From: Limnephilus marmoratus
Lineage: Eukaryota > Arthropoda > Insecta > Trichoptera > Limnephilidae
DNA length: 64,000 bases
Direction: 5' to 3'
Assembly (NCBI GenBank): GCA_917880885.1
Contig: OU862910.1
Span: forward strand, 22,208,710-22,272,709
Each line of letters starts with the position of its first letter. Within the stretch, counting starts at the first letter, position 1. A program made the position numbers and the translations under genes. A model generated the notes under the pieces. It was not told where the DNA came from and did not search any database. It saw only the letters and a list, made by a program, of their open reading frames with translations. Shown here piece after piece: positions 33,625 to 45,530 of this stretch.

Positions 33625-35740
33625 AGTATTAGGGCTGTGAGTGAAATGGTGTCCTAAAAGTTAACCTCCAACTTCATAATATTATGCTATTACCTAAAGA
33701 GCTGTATGCCTTCGGATACCTCTATGTATTGCTACGAGGAATTCATGTGAGAAAGAATATTCTATATTCTAAATAATATATCTGTAGTTTGAAACATCTC
33801 TTTACGGAAACACTGTATATATTTCCGTCACATTTCCTAGGAAATCTTGCGTGTCACATTGTCATATATTCTAGTAGCCAAATACGTTGATGCATTCAGT
33901 AAAATGCATGAATTTTTAGTAAAGCTGTGTGCTTTCACAAATAATATAGATTTAAATTGGTTGGTAGACACCTATCAAAATATAATTTGGTTGTGCAAGA
34001 CTTTATTTTAGTTTTTATGCATAAAAAGTATACTTATGCACGTCGTGTGTGAATTGATGTCAGTCGTCACAAATTTAAAATTAAATTGGTTCAATTTAGA
34101 GAAAATTGATATTACCAAATATGGTTTGTTCATTTTCCTGCAAAAGTTGAAAAGCAATTCATTTCCGTATCAAGTGAGTCAGCCCAATGAATAACCATTT
34201 AATTAATTTTTAATCATCTTATTTGAATGCCAAAATGAAGCATAATTTTCACCTCATTAATCTAGTATTTTTAGTTTGATAAGTTAGTTTAATTTTGGCA
34301 CTCTGATTTTATTCTGACTAGTGCATAACAACAAAAAGTTGAATCTGTGGAAGAATTATTGGATACGCAGAGCTACTTGCTAATTGATATTTTTATAATT
34401 AATCGAAGACATCCAAAACTTCAAGTTGCCCGTGCGTAGTATCTATTTTATTTAAATGCAATTATATTTAAGGTAATCTTCATATGCAGCTGTCAATATT
34501 TTATATTATAGTGTCAAAATACACTTATGTCCTTACAGCTAAAATCTATGTTAGATAAATTCTTGTAAATAAACTAGGTGTAAGTGAAATAATTTTTAAT
34601 TATATGTTTGACATGTAGGGAATATTTACAAATCAAAATAATATTATGCTTAAAAAATTAAACTCAGGGTGGCTGACATCTTAAATGTAAATGATTTCAA
34701 TATTTTGGCTTATTATTTTTATTGAAACTGAAAAACAAAAATGATTATATTATTTTTGTTTTATGGGTATATCTGAATTAATTATTATTGCATTGAAAAG
34801 AAAAGAAACCTAATCAATTTTTACAATAAAAAAATGATTTAACCAATCCCGTAAGACACATATGAGTTGGCAGTGGTGTAAACACGAACTAACATATCCA
34901 TTGAGAAATGTATAAGTTGGCATTGGCGTAAACATGAACTAATGCTATGTCTTCATATTTTAATCTGTCAACCTCCTACTATTGTAATGTCACAGACCAT
35001 AGTGCCCTCCAGTATCGCCAACTTATACTTGTACACCGTAATAAAAAAAACATCATAATTCAATTTAAATAATTTTCTGATAATTCTTGAAAAATTCAAT
35101 CAATTCAGTACTTAATAAATAATTTGGAAAAGGTTTAAATGCGAAACTTTTCCAGTTTTAAGTATATTTTTTTCTTGTTTTGAATAATTTTCAATCAAAT
35201 TTGTTTATATTAACTGTTTTGTTCGCATGGCTGGCCATGTGGTGGCAGACAGTTCTACTATGTTGACATTTTCATATTTCTAGTTATCAGATTTCTTTAT
35301 ATATTTTTTATGATTGAATCGATTTGTGAATATTGTGTTTTTTATGAATTTTCTTTGCATTTTAATGAATGTATGTAAATTATGCAGCAAAATAAATTAA
35401 TGAACTTTCAATGTATAGTATAAATGTTAAATCTTTTATTTTCCCCTGTAAAATTACTAGAATACCTTTCTTAGTTTCCATACCCACATTTTCGTCCAAT
35501 GAAATGTATGGGAGTGTATTCGAACACAGCGTCACTGATGCTGACTGACACTGAGCATCCAAAACGCTTTGTTCTAATACGCTCTGATAAATTTTTATAG
35601 TGTACCATACTATTGCTCTGTCGCATGTCACAGACGCTACTGTCCCTGTGCTCGGAACTCCACCTTTAGTTTCCACATCCACATTCTCTTCTAATACTAC
35701 CAATAATAATAATAAAATTACTGGAAAATTGCCTCACAAA
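33625..35740. other. Intergenic AT-rich sequence
   Basis: No gene. 34850-34935 holds two copies of a ~60-bp word (TGAGTTGGCAGTGGTGTAAA / TAAGTTGGCATTGGCGTAAA). 35455-35700 contains an imperfect ~200-bp direct duplication (TAGTTTCCATACCCACATTT / TAGTTTCCACATCCACATTC), which makes the minus-strand open frame 35380-35703 internally repetitive. Confidence 0.45.
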
Positions 35741-35744
35741 AGGA

Positions 35745-36165
35745 TTCAATTTGGGAGGCGGGTATGGGTACCGCCGCCCCGGGAACCATTTTTTAGATAA
35801 CCAACACCTCTGCCATAGGGTTCAACAAAGGGGTTTGCTAGGTTTGGTGACTTAGCAGGGGTGCCCGGGGTTTATTGGGTGAGGTTTGTCCGGGTCTTGG
35901 CCGTAGATGTGTCTGCTAGCTGCGTGGATGTGTCCACTAGCTGCGTGGCAGGCCAGATCAGGATGGATTCATACATCTGTCACTCCTGGGCCCACTGACC
36001 CCCAGATTCCTACCCACCCTTCCGTATCTTATCCTTCCCAGAACTTCCTCTCCTTCCTTTCCTTTAAAAGACCCTCCACATAGCATCCCCAAAGGTCACA
36101 TAGGCCCTGAGGGAAAACATTTTCCTCAGGGCCTCCTGTGTGGAGCTAATGTAAAAACAAAGTGT
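35745..36165 (-). repeat. Interspersed repeat family C, inverted copy
   Basis: Reverse complement of the 8785-9110 repeat, including AACCAACACCTCTGCCATAG, the CTCCTTCCTTTCCTTTAAAA block and the terminal GGAGCTAATGT. This is the most complete copy and suggests a unit of about 420 bp. Confidence 0.75.
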
Positions 36166-36212
36166 AAATCGATTACCCTTGCGAATGCTACTGCAGCGGC
36201 TTTCACCAATCA

Positions 36213-38640
36213 AAACTTTTTTTTTTTTTATTTATTTATCTATAATAAAATATATTTACAATGGTTTTATTTGTATGCCTGTCTCACTAGGGTATACCTG
36301 TGTCGAGACAGGCGTACAGGTATATAAATGAATATAGTAGTTACAAGGATATTTCAGGTAAAATACATATTATGAATAGAATTAAAACAGAAGGGTGATT
36401 GGACGGGTGGTAAATCTTTTAAAGAGAGTTATTTTAAAAATGTTGGAGATGAAGTAATGAAATAAATTCTACCTAATCTATTTATAGGTTAAATTTGACA
36501 GGATTCCATTATTTTCATTTATTTTATAAGGGTTAGGTTGTATGTGAATATTTATTTCTGTCTATGTGTGATTTATTTTACAGATATTTGTGATAGTGTG
36601 GCGTCCAATACTTATAATCTATTTTTTATTATCTTGTTTGAATTTTGTAAGGGAGTCACTTTGTCTGATCGTAGTTGGTAGAGTATTGTATAGTTTACAA
36701 GCTATGTATTTAGAGTGTCTTTGCCCGAAGGTGGTTTTGAAAAAAGGAGTTTGGAGAAGTTCGTTGTTTTTGGCTCGGGTATTGTGTATTGTTTGTGTAG
36801 CTTTGTATGGTGTTTTGTTGTTTTTGTGTAAATTAAGTAATATGGATCTTGAGTAGAGCTGTTTTATGTCCATAACTTTGAAGGAATTGAAGATAGTATC
36901 AGTGCTGGTAGTAAGCGGCATTTTAAGAATTATTTTTATGATTAGTTTTTGTGCTTTCATGATGGGATCAAGGGCATTGGAATATGCATTACCCCAGGCT
37001 AGAATTCCGTATTCGATGTGAGATTGGCACAATGAGTAATATACTGTTTTTAAAAGTTTTAGGTTAAGGAAATTGCGTGTTTGTTTGAAAAAGTATATAG
37101 ATTTTTGGATTTTGTTTGTAGTATTATGTATATGTTGTTTCCAATTCAGGTGTGTATCGAAGGTTACTCCTAAATATTTGATAATGTTTACTTGCTCTAG
37201 GCATGGGCAGTCACAGTTCCGGTTTAGAGATGAATTTTTACATTTGTGTATTTTTAATGGCGGGGCTAGGTATCACTTTGGGATATTGGTGAGACTAGAC
37301 AGTAAGTATTTGGTTTTCTGTACATTTAGAGTTAATATGTTCGAGTCAAGCCAATATTTTACCTGTTGAATTCCTTCCTCCGCTTTGGAATATGCGGTAA
37401 GCCAATCTTTTGCTTGGAAGAGAAGGACAGTGTCATCGGCGAAACTGACAATAGTGGCATCGATATCTAGGTTGCATAACTCGTTAATATATATTAGGAA
37501 GAGCGTTGGACCTATAACACTGCCTTGAGGGACCCCGTAACTAATGGGCAAATTCTGGCTCTTTGTGGTACTGAGTTTAACGCATTGGGATCTGTCAGAT
37601 AAGAAGCTGGAGAGGAGGCCTAATTCTTTGTTCCTAATACCTATATTAAACATTTTGCGTTTTAATTTGCTGTGTGAGATTGTATCAAATGCTTTACATA
37701 GGTCGAGAAATACCGAGACATTTCAAACCCTTATCCAGGTGGCCAGAAATATGGTCAGTGACCGTGGCTATAGCATCATTGGTGCTTTTATGTTTTCTGA
37801 ATCCAAATTGCCGCGGCGATATTAAATTATTGGTTTCCAGATATTCCATGAGACTATTATTGATGATCTTTTCGAATACTTTTGAGAGGGAATTTAGCAA
37901 CGTAATAGGACGATAATTACTAATATCAAGTTTGGAGCCAGTTTTAAAAATAGGGATAATGAGACCTTGTTTTAGAATGGTGGGAAATAGCCCTTGGCGG
38001 ATGCTAATATTAAGTAGATGCGTTAATGGTTGAAGTATTCCAGGGGCAATTTTTTTAAGAACATTGTTAGATATTTCATCAATGCCGGTTGATGAAGAGT
38101 TTTTGAGCGAGTTTATTACTATAGAAACTTCTTTCTCTGTAATCGTTTTAATAACAAAGCGGGTTGGGAAATCATCATTGGTCGCGTGGTCACTTGGACC
38201 AAGCGTATCGTTATTTATTTGGATTTTTTTTGCTAGTTCCGGACCTATGTTTGTAAAGTACTGGTTTATGTAATTAACATTTGTTTTGGGGTTCGATGTA
38301 AAATCTACAGTGATATTGAGAGAGTTTAAGGTGTCGGTGGCTTTATTTGAATTGGTAGCTTCCTTGAGGACTTTCCATATTTTTTTAGGGTCATTGTTGC
38401 ATTCGGAAATTTTTTTGTTGTAATATAGATTTTTGGCTTTCCTAATGACTTGTGTGCAGATATTACGGTATCTTTTGTAGAAGTTATGGAGTGTGATATC
38501 ATATGGGTTTGTGGCACATTTTTTGTGTATGGAATTGCGTTTCCGAATGCAGTTGATTATAGTATGGTTTATCCAAGGTTTATCCAACTGAACGAATTTC
38601 AGCAAATTGGCATAAGACCTAAGATATTAATTAATACTGT
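36213..38640 (-). pseudogene. 5'-truncated non-LTR retrotransposon with reverse transcriptase
   Basis: On the minus strand: a linker KPWINHTIINCIRKRN, RT motifs NYRPITLLNSLSKVFEK and RQFGFRKHKSTNDA (37694-38605), then after a frameshift near 37715 GVPQGSVIGPTLFLIYIN and the catalytic FADDT (37273-37653), and a C-terminal domain CQSHIEYGILAWGNAYSNA (36619-37032). It ends in a poly(A) tract (T-run at 36213-36225 on +). The endonuclease half is missing, as in 5'-truncated LINE copies. Jockey/CR1-like; frameshifts and stops make it inactive. Confidence 0.92.
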
Positions 38641-38692
38641 TAATTAAAAAAAGTTATGTTTCCATTAAAAATACTATAATACAGGGTGGCGC

Positions 38693-39447
38693 AGATGGAT
38701 CGGGTGGTTTTAAAATACTTGTCAAACTGTCAATTTTAAAGGTATTGGATTGAAATAAAGTGCAAAACGTGTGGTTACAATGGAAATTTATTAACAAAAA
38801 ATTTGTAAAGTTAGTTTTTAAAAATTACATCCATCAAATGCCCTCCTTCTCGAGCGACGCATTCTTGGAGTCGGGAGAATCTTCTGGAGAATCTTCTGGA
38901 GAATCGGGAGAATCTTCTGAAATCGGGAGAATCTTCTGGACCACCATGATTTTATAGGGGTGGAATTTCAGTTCTTTGTTAAGAATCCTTTGAAGGCTCC
39001 GACGTGACATTCCAAGAGCTTGAGCACGATGTCTCGTTGATCAACGTGGGCTCGTAATGACATCGCGTCTCACACGCTCCACGTTCTCAGGCGTTCTTAT
39101 TGTTCGAGGTCTAGACGTCCATTTTGGAGCACATGAACCAGTAGTGCGGAAATTATGCACCCAACTCAATATTGTGTCTCGCTTAGGAACACTACCGCGA
39201 GGTGGGATGTTGAAACGCCGGCGAAAGGCACGCGTCACAGCAACAATTGACTCGTTATTGCGTATAAACTCTTCCACTGCGAAAACACGATGCTCAACGG
39301 ACCACGTAGCCATCGCGACTGACTGCCAGTCTGCAACTGAAACTTCCCGTCCCCCCCACCACAGCACGAAGACTGCCGAACACCTGGCTCCCCCACTCCA
39401 GACGTACAGTCCACTTCAAAACCACCCGATCCATCTGCGCCACCCTG
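38693..39447 (-). mobile_element. mariner-like element, internally deleted, TA target duplication
   Basis: 30-bp perfect inverted ends beginning CAGGGTGGCGCAGATGGATC, flanked by TA (38691-38692, 39448-39449). The minus strand (39041-39367) encodes the transposase N-terminus: MATWSVEHRVFAVEEFIRNN and FNIPPRGSVPKRDTILSWVH. Downstream the frame passes QALGMSRRSLQRI-like sequence and is then replaced by a GAATCTTCTG-type repeat, so the catalytic half is deleted. Confidence 0.93.
38873..38940 (+). repeat. Short GAGAATCTTCTG repeat
   Basis: Irregular 9-15-bp units (GGAGAATCTTCTGGAGAATC) fill the deletion junction inside the mariner relic. Confidence 0.7.
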
Positions 39448-39449
39448 TA

Positions 39450-40250
39450 CAATGTTTAAATATGATTCAGTGTTACAATAAGTAACATTGCATCGTATTT
39501 AGGCAAAGTCCATGTGAATGCGAATGCGATTGTGTTTGAAGCAGCAACGCTGTCCTACATGCTCACCACTTGCTCCCGCCACGCAATTTTCAGCGACCTA
39601 TTTCTGTTGAAGAAAGATTGATGGTGACTTCAAGTTCGGAAATTAACAAAATTTTTTTTTTTAAATTTTTTGTAATCATGGGCATTAACTACGTAACAAT
39701 TTCTAGACATTTTTGTTTTGAAGAGTTTTAATTTTCAATGTACGTTTGTTACTTTAATTTTAAATTTTTTGCGACCAGTTTCGACACGACCCACAGTAGT
39801 TCCCTTAAAGGATTTAAATAAAAAAACTAGTAGAATTAAAATCTTCCATGTGGACAACCCTTTTAGTTTATGTTGTACGGGGAATTCCTCAACTGTATTG
39901 TGCGTCATTTTTATTTTATTTTCGTTGTCAGTATTCGTTAGTGTTTTAAACACGAAATACGCATAAATACAATTTGCTGTAGTCAGTGTTGTTAATGTGA
40001 GTTTATAGGAATTATAATGTCCTCCAAAGCAGGAGATTTACATCATCAGCTGTTATTGGCCTGTAAAGGCTCTCATGCAGACTTGCCAGCGCAGCGCAAC
40101 CAAAAAATGCCAACCAAATTTGGAAGACAGCAAAAGAAAAAATAAAAAAAAGAATGAAAAATTTATGGAACGTATGAATGATGTTATATGAGAGTTTTTA
40201 GTTAGAACAACGCTTTTTAGTTATTACACACAGGTTAGTTTACTGCTAAA
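39450..40250. other. Spacer with a possible 42-codon open frame
   Basis: AT-rich. An ATG at 40018 opens a 42-codon frame (MSSKAGDLHHQLLLACKGSH, then a Lys-rich end) whose composition looks more coding-like than its surroundings. I recognise no family. It could be a remnant of a gene captured with the zinc-finger pseudogene beyond it. Confidence 0.3.
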
Positions 40251-40289
40251 ATATAATAATATTACCTAAAAATAGGTTTCGTAGTACAT

Positions 40290-41615
40290 GCATAGTTACA
40301 CTCAGAACATGAAAAAGGTTTTCTCCCTTCACTGTGGATTTTAAAATCTCCCTTAGAGAACTTGAATAACTACGTTCGGGACAAAAAATGGTTTTGTCTG
40401 CTGAAGGTAAACATGTGATTTTTTTGCCTCTTTGTAGAACACGAATAGTTGCAGTAGAAACTTGTGGGTGGTTTTAAAGCACTGTGAGTCAGCAAATGAT
40501 TTCTAAGAAGTTCCTTTGTACAACATGAATAATTGCAGTCCGACATGAAAAAGGTTTTTGTCCAATGTGGGTTAACATGTGAATTTTTAGATACCGTTTT
40601 GTAGCGCCTGAATAGTCGCAGTTGGGACAAGAAAAAGGTTTTTCATAACTGTGAATTATCAAGTGCCGTTTTAGTTTTTTTTTCGAGAAGAAGATTAGTT
40701 GCAGTCAGGGCATGAAATGGGTTTTTCATCACTGTGGGTAAACATGTGATTTTTTGATTTCTCTGAATAGTACATGAATAGTTACAGTCGGAACATGAAA
40801 AATGTTTTTCTGCACTATGAGTCGAGTCAGCAAGTGAATTCTTAGATATCCCCTTTGAGAACACGAATAGTTGCAGTCAGGACATGTAAACGGTTTTTCT
40901 CTTCTGTAAATCGCACGGTGGATTTTAAATTGTCCCTTTGAGAACTTGCATAACTGCATTCCAGACAGGAAATTGGTTTTTGTCCGCTGTACGTAAGCAT
41001 GTGATTTTTTTTCGCCTCTTTGTAGAACATGAATAGCGCAGTAGAAACATGTAAAAGGTTTTACATCACTTTGAGTTAGTAAATGATTTCTAAGAAGTTT
41101 CTTTGTACAACATGAATAATTGCAGTCGGGACATGGAAAAAGGTTTTTATCCAGTTTGGTTAAACATATGAACTTTTGGTCTTTGGATACCGTTGTGTAG
41201 CGCATAAATAGTCGCAATCGGGACAAGAAAAAGGTTTTTCGTCACTGTGAGCAAGTGCCGTTTTCGTTATTTTTTTCGAGAATAGAATAGTTGCAGTCAG
41301 GACGTGAAATGGATTTTTCTCCACTGTGGGTAAACATGGGTAATTTTTAGATTCCTCTTCGTAGTACATGAATAGTTACAGTCGGAACATGTAAAAGGTT
41401 TTTTCTCCACTATGAGTCAGCAAGTGACTTCTTAGATATCTCTTTTAAGGACAGAATAGCTGCAGTCAGGACATGAAAATGGCTTTTCTCTTCTGTGAAT
41501 CATACTGTGGATTTTTAAATCTTCCCTTTGATAACTTGTATAACTGCATTCGGAACATGAAAAAGGTTTTACTCCACTATGAGTCAGCTTGAGAATCATA
41601 GTCGAGTTAAGTGTT
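40290..41615 (-). pseudogene. C2H2 zinc-finger array, about 15-16 fingers, broken
   Basis: Minus-strand frames show repeated fingers of the form CPDCNYSCSQRGYLRIHLLT, with linkers decoding as EKPF(S/T)C. Start points recur about every 84 bp (28 codons), the normal finger spacing. The array is split over at least six open frames (40370-40630, 40643-40864, 40729-41226, 40842-41030, 41160-41369) by frameshifts. A block of about seven fingers is duplicated (see findings). Such proteins bind DNA in the nucleus; this copy cannot encode one. It may be a decayed gene or part of a mobile element. Confidence 0.85.
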
Positions 41616-41690
41616 GCTCCACAGGGAAAACTTAGGAAAATTACTTTCCTCAGGGCCTCCTTAGTAAAGCTAATGTAAAAAGTATGTGTT
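41616..41690 (-). repeat. Interspersed repeat family C, fragment
   Basis: CTCAGGGCCTCCTTAGTAAAGCTAATGT matches the end of the family C repeat in its inverted orientation, directly beside the zinc-finger array. Confidence 0.55.
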
Positions 41691-42233
41691 TTTTTTTATT
41701 TTTTTTTTATTTTTATTTATTAACAGAAACAAACAGTACAAAAGATAATTTGTTTAAAAAATTACAATTTATAAGTATATTACATGGTAGGTACCTATTA
41801 TGTGTTTCATTGTAGTGTCTTATTTATGGTATGCGTATTAAGTAATTACCGGGTGATGTATGTAGTGGGAAGGTGTGTGTGTGAGTGTGTGAGTATGTGT
41901 GTATGTATGTGTGCGCATTGAACAAATTATAATATTCGCAAGATGCTCTTTTTAAATTTGGGCAGTGAATCAGAGAAAATGTCGATGTTGGAATTTAGAC
42001 CAATAATATTGAACTTATGAAGAGCACGATTGATTGGTGAATTAGATGCTGCATTTGTCTTGTAATTAAGCGTGTGGAATAGTTCTGTATGATGTGTACG
42101 TCTTAAGGGTATATTAAAATTAACTAGGGAAAGAAGTTCGGTACAGTCAATGTTATTATTTAAAATTTTGTGTATAAATGTCAAATCAGCTATTGCTCGC
42201 CTTTGTTGCAATGTTTGAAATATGCATTCAAAG
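41691..42233 (-). pseudogene. Non-LTR retrotransposon 3' end
   Basis: The minus-strand frame 41927-42262 contains RRAIADLTFIHKILNNNIDC, NINIPLRR-like and DIFSDSLPKFKKSILRIL, the C-terminal end of Jockey-type RT proteins. A T-rich tail at 41690-41735 marks the poly(A) end. It is truncated where the poly-G MITE begins at 42237. Confidence 0.8.
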
Positions 42234-42236
42234 TTA

Positions 42237-42426
42237 GGGAACGTACCCATACTACGTGACACTCTTAGGGGGGGGGGGGGGGGGGGTCTTCAAAAGGTCA
42301 CGCTCCATACAAATGAGCGGCGGGTTCCTTAGGATTTTGGTCACCGGGGGGGGGGGGGGGGGGGGGGAGGGGGGGGGGGGGGTTAAAAATTGCAAAAAGT
42401 TGGTCACGTAGTTTGGGTACGTTCCC
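42237..42426. mobile_element. Poly-G MITE family B, copy 1 (Harbinger-like)
   Basis: Inverted ends GGGAACGTACCC..ACTACGTGAC and GTCACGTAG..GGGTACGTTCCC. Interior has two long G runs. Flanks are TTA at left and TTT at right. Inverted relative of 47266-47421. Confidence 0.75.
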
Positions 42427-42462
42427 TTTTTCTATGCTATCTATATCTGTGTTGTAAAACCA

Positions 42463-43546
42463 TGTATAAGTCTGTCAAAAAAGAGTAGAAAATATAAAAA
42501 CTGGAACTACTAAATTTGTAGACTGGCAACACCAATTTAACTGTTAAATATTTTTTTGAAGTGCAATGACACTGAATGTATAGAACACAGTAAATCACAT
42601 TTTAAAAAACATTTTTTCTTCATGACATAAATTTGATTAAAAGGTGATTTATAAAGCGATTTGCTTTAACATAAATTTGAATTTAACAATAGATGGAAAG
42701 GAAAAATCACTAATGGTGAGTTTAGTTACACTACTTTTAGGTCTGAATGAGTTAAATATATTCAGATCTAAAATTAGAGACGTGATCTGAAGCCCAGGCA
42801 ACGCTAGGTGCTTTATCTAGTACTAGCTTTTGCCCCCGGCTTCGCTCGCATAGTTTTAGGGGGTACCCACAGCGCCTCCTCCACCTTTCCTATCCCCACT
42901 CCAATCCCCCCCTTCCTCCTCTACCCTGCCCCCTTTCACGCCTCTCCAGCCTTCCCCCTCCCCCCACAAATCCCCCCTCACCCCTCACCATCCCCCATTA
43001 CCCTCCGCCCTCACCCATCCCTCCTACCCGTTACATTCATTTTTCAAACAGCTCGCGTGCCACCTATTGCAATTTTTGTATATAAATTTCATAATGCCAG
43101 AGCTCTAAACTATAGCCTATTCTGATGCATGAGCTATATTATTGTAAAGTTTCATTAAAATCCATTCAGTAGTTTTCGCATGAAAGAGTAACAAACATAC
43201 ATCCATAAAAACTTTCGCCTTTATAATATTAGTAGGATTAAATATATGTGAGCAATTTCTAAACTGTGCTTTATATTTCATTACATTATAGTTATTCTTC
43301 ATTATGTTAATACAAAATTGCAAAGGTATAATAATAATATACCTATATGCAATTCTAATTTAGAGATCGGCGGGTATCTACACTGCAATGAAAAAATATT
43401 TTTTCCACTAGTATGCATTTTTAATTTTTTATAAAAATGTAGGTTACACAGCTTTAATTTAAAACCATGAGATATGTGTTTAGTATTGCCATTTGATCAA
43501 CAGTGGGGCCCTCATATATTTTCTACTCTTATTTGACAAACTGTAG
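42463..43546 (+). mobile_element. 0.68-kb MITE, left copy, split by a Helitron
   Basis: The inverted partner of 44446-45122. Shared blocks include AAGAGTAGAAAATATAAAAA, TCAGATCTAAAATTAGAGAC and CCCAGGCAACGCTAGG. Its own two ends are similar in inverted orientation (GTCAAAxAAGAGTAGAAAATA), so each copy is a TIR element. A Helitron occupies 42833-43237. Confidence 0.8.
42833..43237 (-). mobile_element. Short non-autonomous Helitron with exact ends
   Basis: On the minus strand it starts TCCTACTAATATTATAAAGG at 43237 and ends GGGGGCAAAAGCTAG at 42833, inserted between A and T. The inverted MITE partner (near 44764) keeps the uninterrupted TTTAATACTATA site, which proves the boundaries. 405 bp, no Rep/helicase. 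The interior carries the GTGGCACGCGAGCTGTTTGA word and a C-rich stretch. Confidence 0.93.
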
Positions 43547-43674
43547 GTTTATTCTAGGTACCTACCTAAGTCAGTGTTGCATTGTGGAGGTCTAGAAGGA
43601 ATACAAGGTCGATAAAAATAATAATAATTTCAACATTATGAATAAATAAAATATATATGCATAATGTATCGCGA

Positions 43675-43925
43675 GTTAGAAATCTCTTGTTTTATTTATT
43701 ACCGCAAACGCGATTAAATCAAGAAAAAGGGTATTTAAACGACATTTCAGTACGTTGCGCAACTTAATTGTGACTTTCAGGTAAAAATTGTCACTTGGGT
43801 GTTACGTAACGTTTAGGGGGGGGGGGGGTGAACAGGAAAACGTTAAGGCGCGTTACATGGGGGGGAGGGGGGGGTCAAAAATCTTCAAAAATTGCGTTAC
43901 GTAATACTTGAACGCTCCCTAACCA
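43675..43925. mobile_element. Poly-C/G MITE family D, copy 2
   Basis: Reverse complement of 29330-29520: ATTACCGCAAACGCGATTAA, AGTACGTTGCGCAACTTAAT, TTACGTAACG and two G runs, ending ACGTAATACTTGAACGCTCC. It lies in the spacer between the two inverted MITEs. Confidence 0.6.
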
Positions 43926-44149
43926 AACACAACGCCATCTACTGGATAGTTACCCAACCTAGATAACCAAGTGTTGTGTCGATAAATTAAATCACACCGC
44001 CATCTGTTAGAAACTTATGGAACCTACAAATAATTACAAAGCATTGTCCTATAACAAACATTTAATGAATATTTAATTCGCAATAAAAAATATTGAGGTC
44101 AAAAATCGAGATAAAAACTATTCCAGATAACTGTATATGTATTTACTAT

Positions 44150-44420
44150 CGAGAAAAAAAGATTCCCACTCCGCCTCCTCCACCTTCCCTCTCTCCACTC
44201 CACTCTCCCCCCTCCCCCCCTCTCGCATCTCGCATTTCACACATTCATTCCCGATACATTCAGTTTTCAAACTGCTCGCGTGCCACCTATTATAAATTTT
44301 TATACAAATTTCATAATGCCAGAACTCAACGGTAGTTTTATACAAAATAACGAACAAAAAAAAAAGAATTATCCAATTTAGTGCAGACGTTCGGGTTTAT
44401 GCGCATACATACATTTCGGT
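44150..44420 (-). mobile_element. Helitron fragment
   Basis: The reverse strand matches the Helitron interior at 42.9-43.1 kb (CTGCTCGCGTGCCACCTATT, CATAATGCCAGAACTC) and the 140-bp repeats of intron 8 (AAGAATTATCCAATTTAGTG, ACATTTCGGTGATTCATTTT). Both termini are missing. Contains a C-rich stretch. Confidence 0.65.
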
Positions 44421-44445
44421 GATTCATTTTTAGAGATAGTTATTA

Positions 44446-45122
44446 CAGTTTCTCAAATAAGAGTAGAAAATACATGAGGGCGCCACTGTTGATCAAATGG
44501 CAATACTAAACACATAACTCGTGGTGTTAAAGTAAAGCTGTGTAACCTACATTTTTTATAAAAAATTAAAAAGGCATAATAGTAGAAAAAATATTTTTTC
44601 ATTGCAGTACAGATACCGGCCGATCTCAAAATTAGAATTGCGTATAGGTATATTATTATTATACCTTTGCAATTTTATGTTAACATAATGAAGAATAACT
44701 ATAATGTAATAAAATATGAAGCACAGTTTATAAATTGCTCATACTTATTTTATTTAATACTATATAAAGTACCTAGCGTTGCCTGGGCTTTAGATCATGT
44801 CTCTAATTTTAGATCTGAATATATTTAACTCATTCAGATCTAAAAGTAGTGTAACTAAACTCACCATTAGTGATTCTTCCTTTCTATCTATCGTTAAATT
44901 CAAATTTATGTTAAATTAAATTAAAGAAAATCGCTTTATAAATCACTTTTTAATCAAATTTATGTCATGAAGAAAAAAATGTTTTAAAATGTGGTTTACT
45001 GTGTTCTATACATTCAGTGCAATTGCGCTTCAAAAAAATATTTGACAGTTAAATTGGTGTTGCCAGTCTACAAATTTAGTAGTTCAAGTTTTTATATCGT
45101 CTACTTTTGTCAGACTATAAGT
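44446..45122 (-). mobile_element. 0.68-kb MITE, right copy, uninterrupted
   Basis: Inverted copy of 42463-43546 without the Helitron. After removal of the Helitron the two copies are nearly equal in length (about 677-679 bp). No coding capacity. Confidence 0.8.
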
Positions 45123-45261
45123 ACGACGCCAACAAAGCACTTTTTTGAGGGTGAATTGCCTAATTTAAAAAAAACATCGTTTCCAAGGCGACAATTGGTT
45201 TGCTTTTTTTCTGACGTTTGCAATAAATCGATTTTGTTGGGGACAGAAAACGTATGATAAA

Positions 45262-45446
45262 TAATTTTACAACGCCAGAGATTATTCATAACGCCAGAGC
45301 TTATCAATATATATAGCCTATAGATCTAGCAAATAATGTAGCTTTCTATTAGTGAAAGAATTTTTAAGGTCCATTCAGTAGTTTTTGTGTGAAATAGTAA
45401 CAAACATACATCCATGCAAACTTTCGCCTTTATAATATTATTAATT
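45262..45446 (-). mobile_element. Helitron 5'-end fragment
   Basis: The reverse strand reads AATATTATAAAGGCGAAAGT, TGTTTGTTACTATTTCACAC and AAACTACTGAATGGAC, the same 5' region as the Helitron at 43237, then ends at CTCTGGCGTTATGAATAAT. No CTAG end is seen. Confidence 0.65.
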
Positions 45447-45530
45447 AATATTAATTAATTAATTAGTTAATTAATAATATACGTATAATAATATAATAAT
45501 AAAAAATAAATAAATAAAAAGGAGGGCTAA

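Noticed and set aside
35380..35703. 107-residue minus-strand frame with two similar halves (EENVDVETKGG / DENVGMETKKG)
   Set aside because: The similarity comes from a ~200-bp DNA duplication; no family recognised and no splice or promoter support. Kept as part of the spacer description.
40018..40146. 42-codon open frame starting MSSKAGDLHHQ
   Set aside because: Coding-like composition but no recognised family or transcript evidence; mentioned within the spacer entry and not called as a gene.
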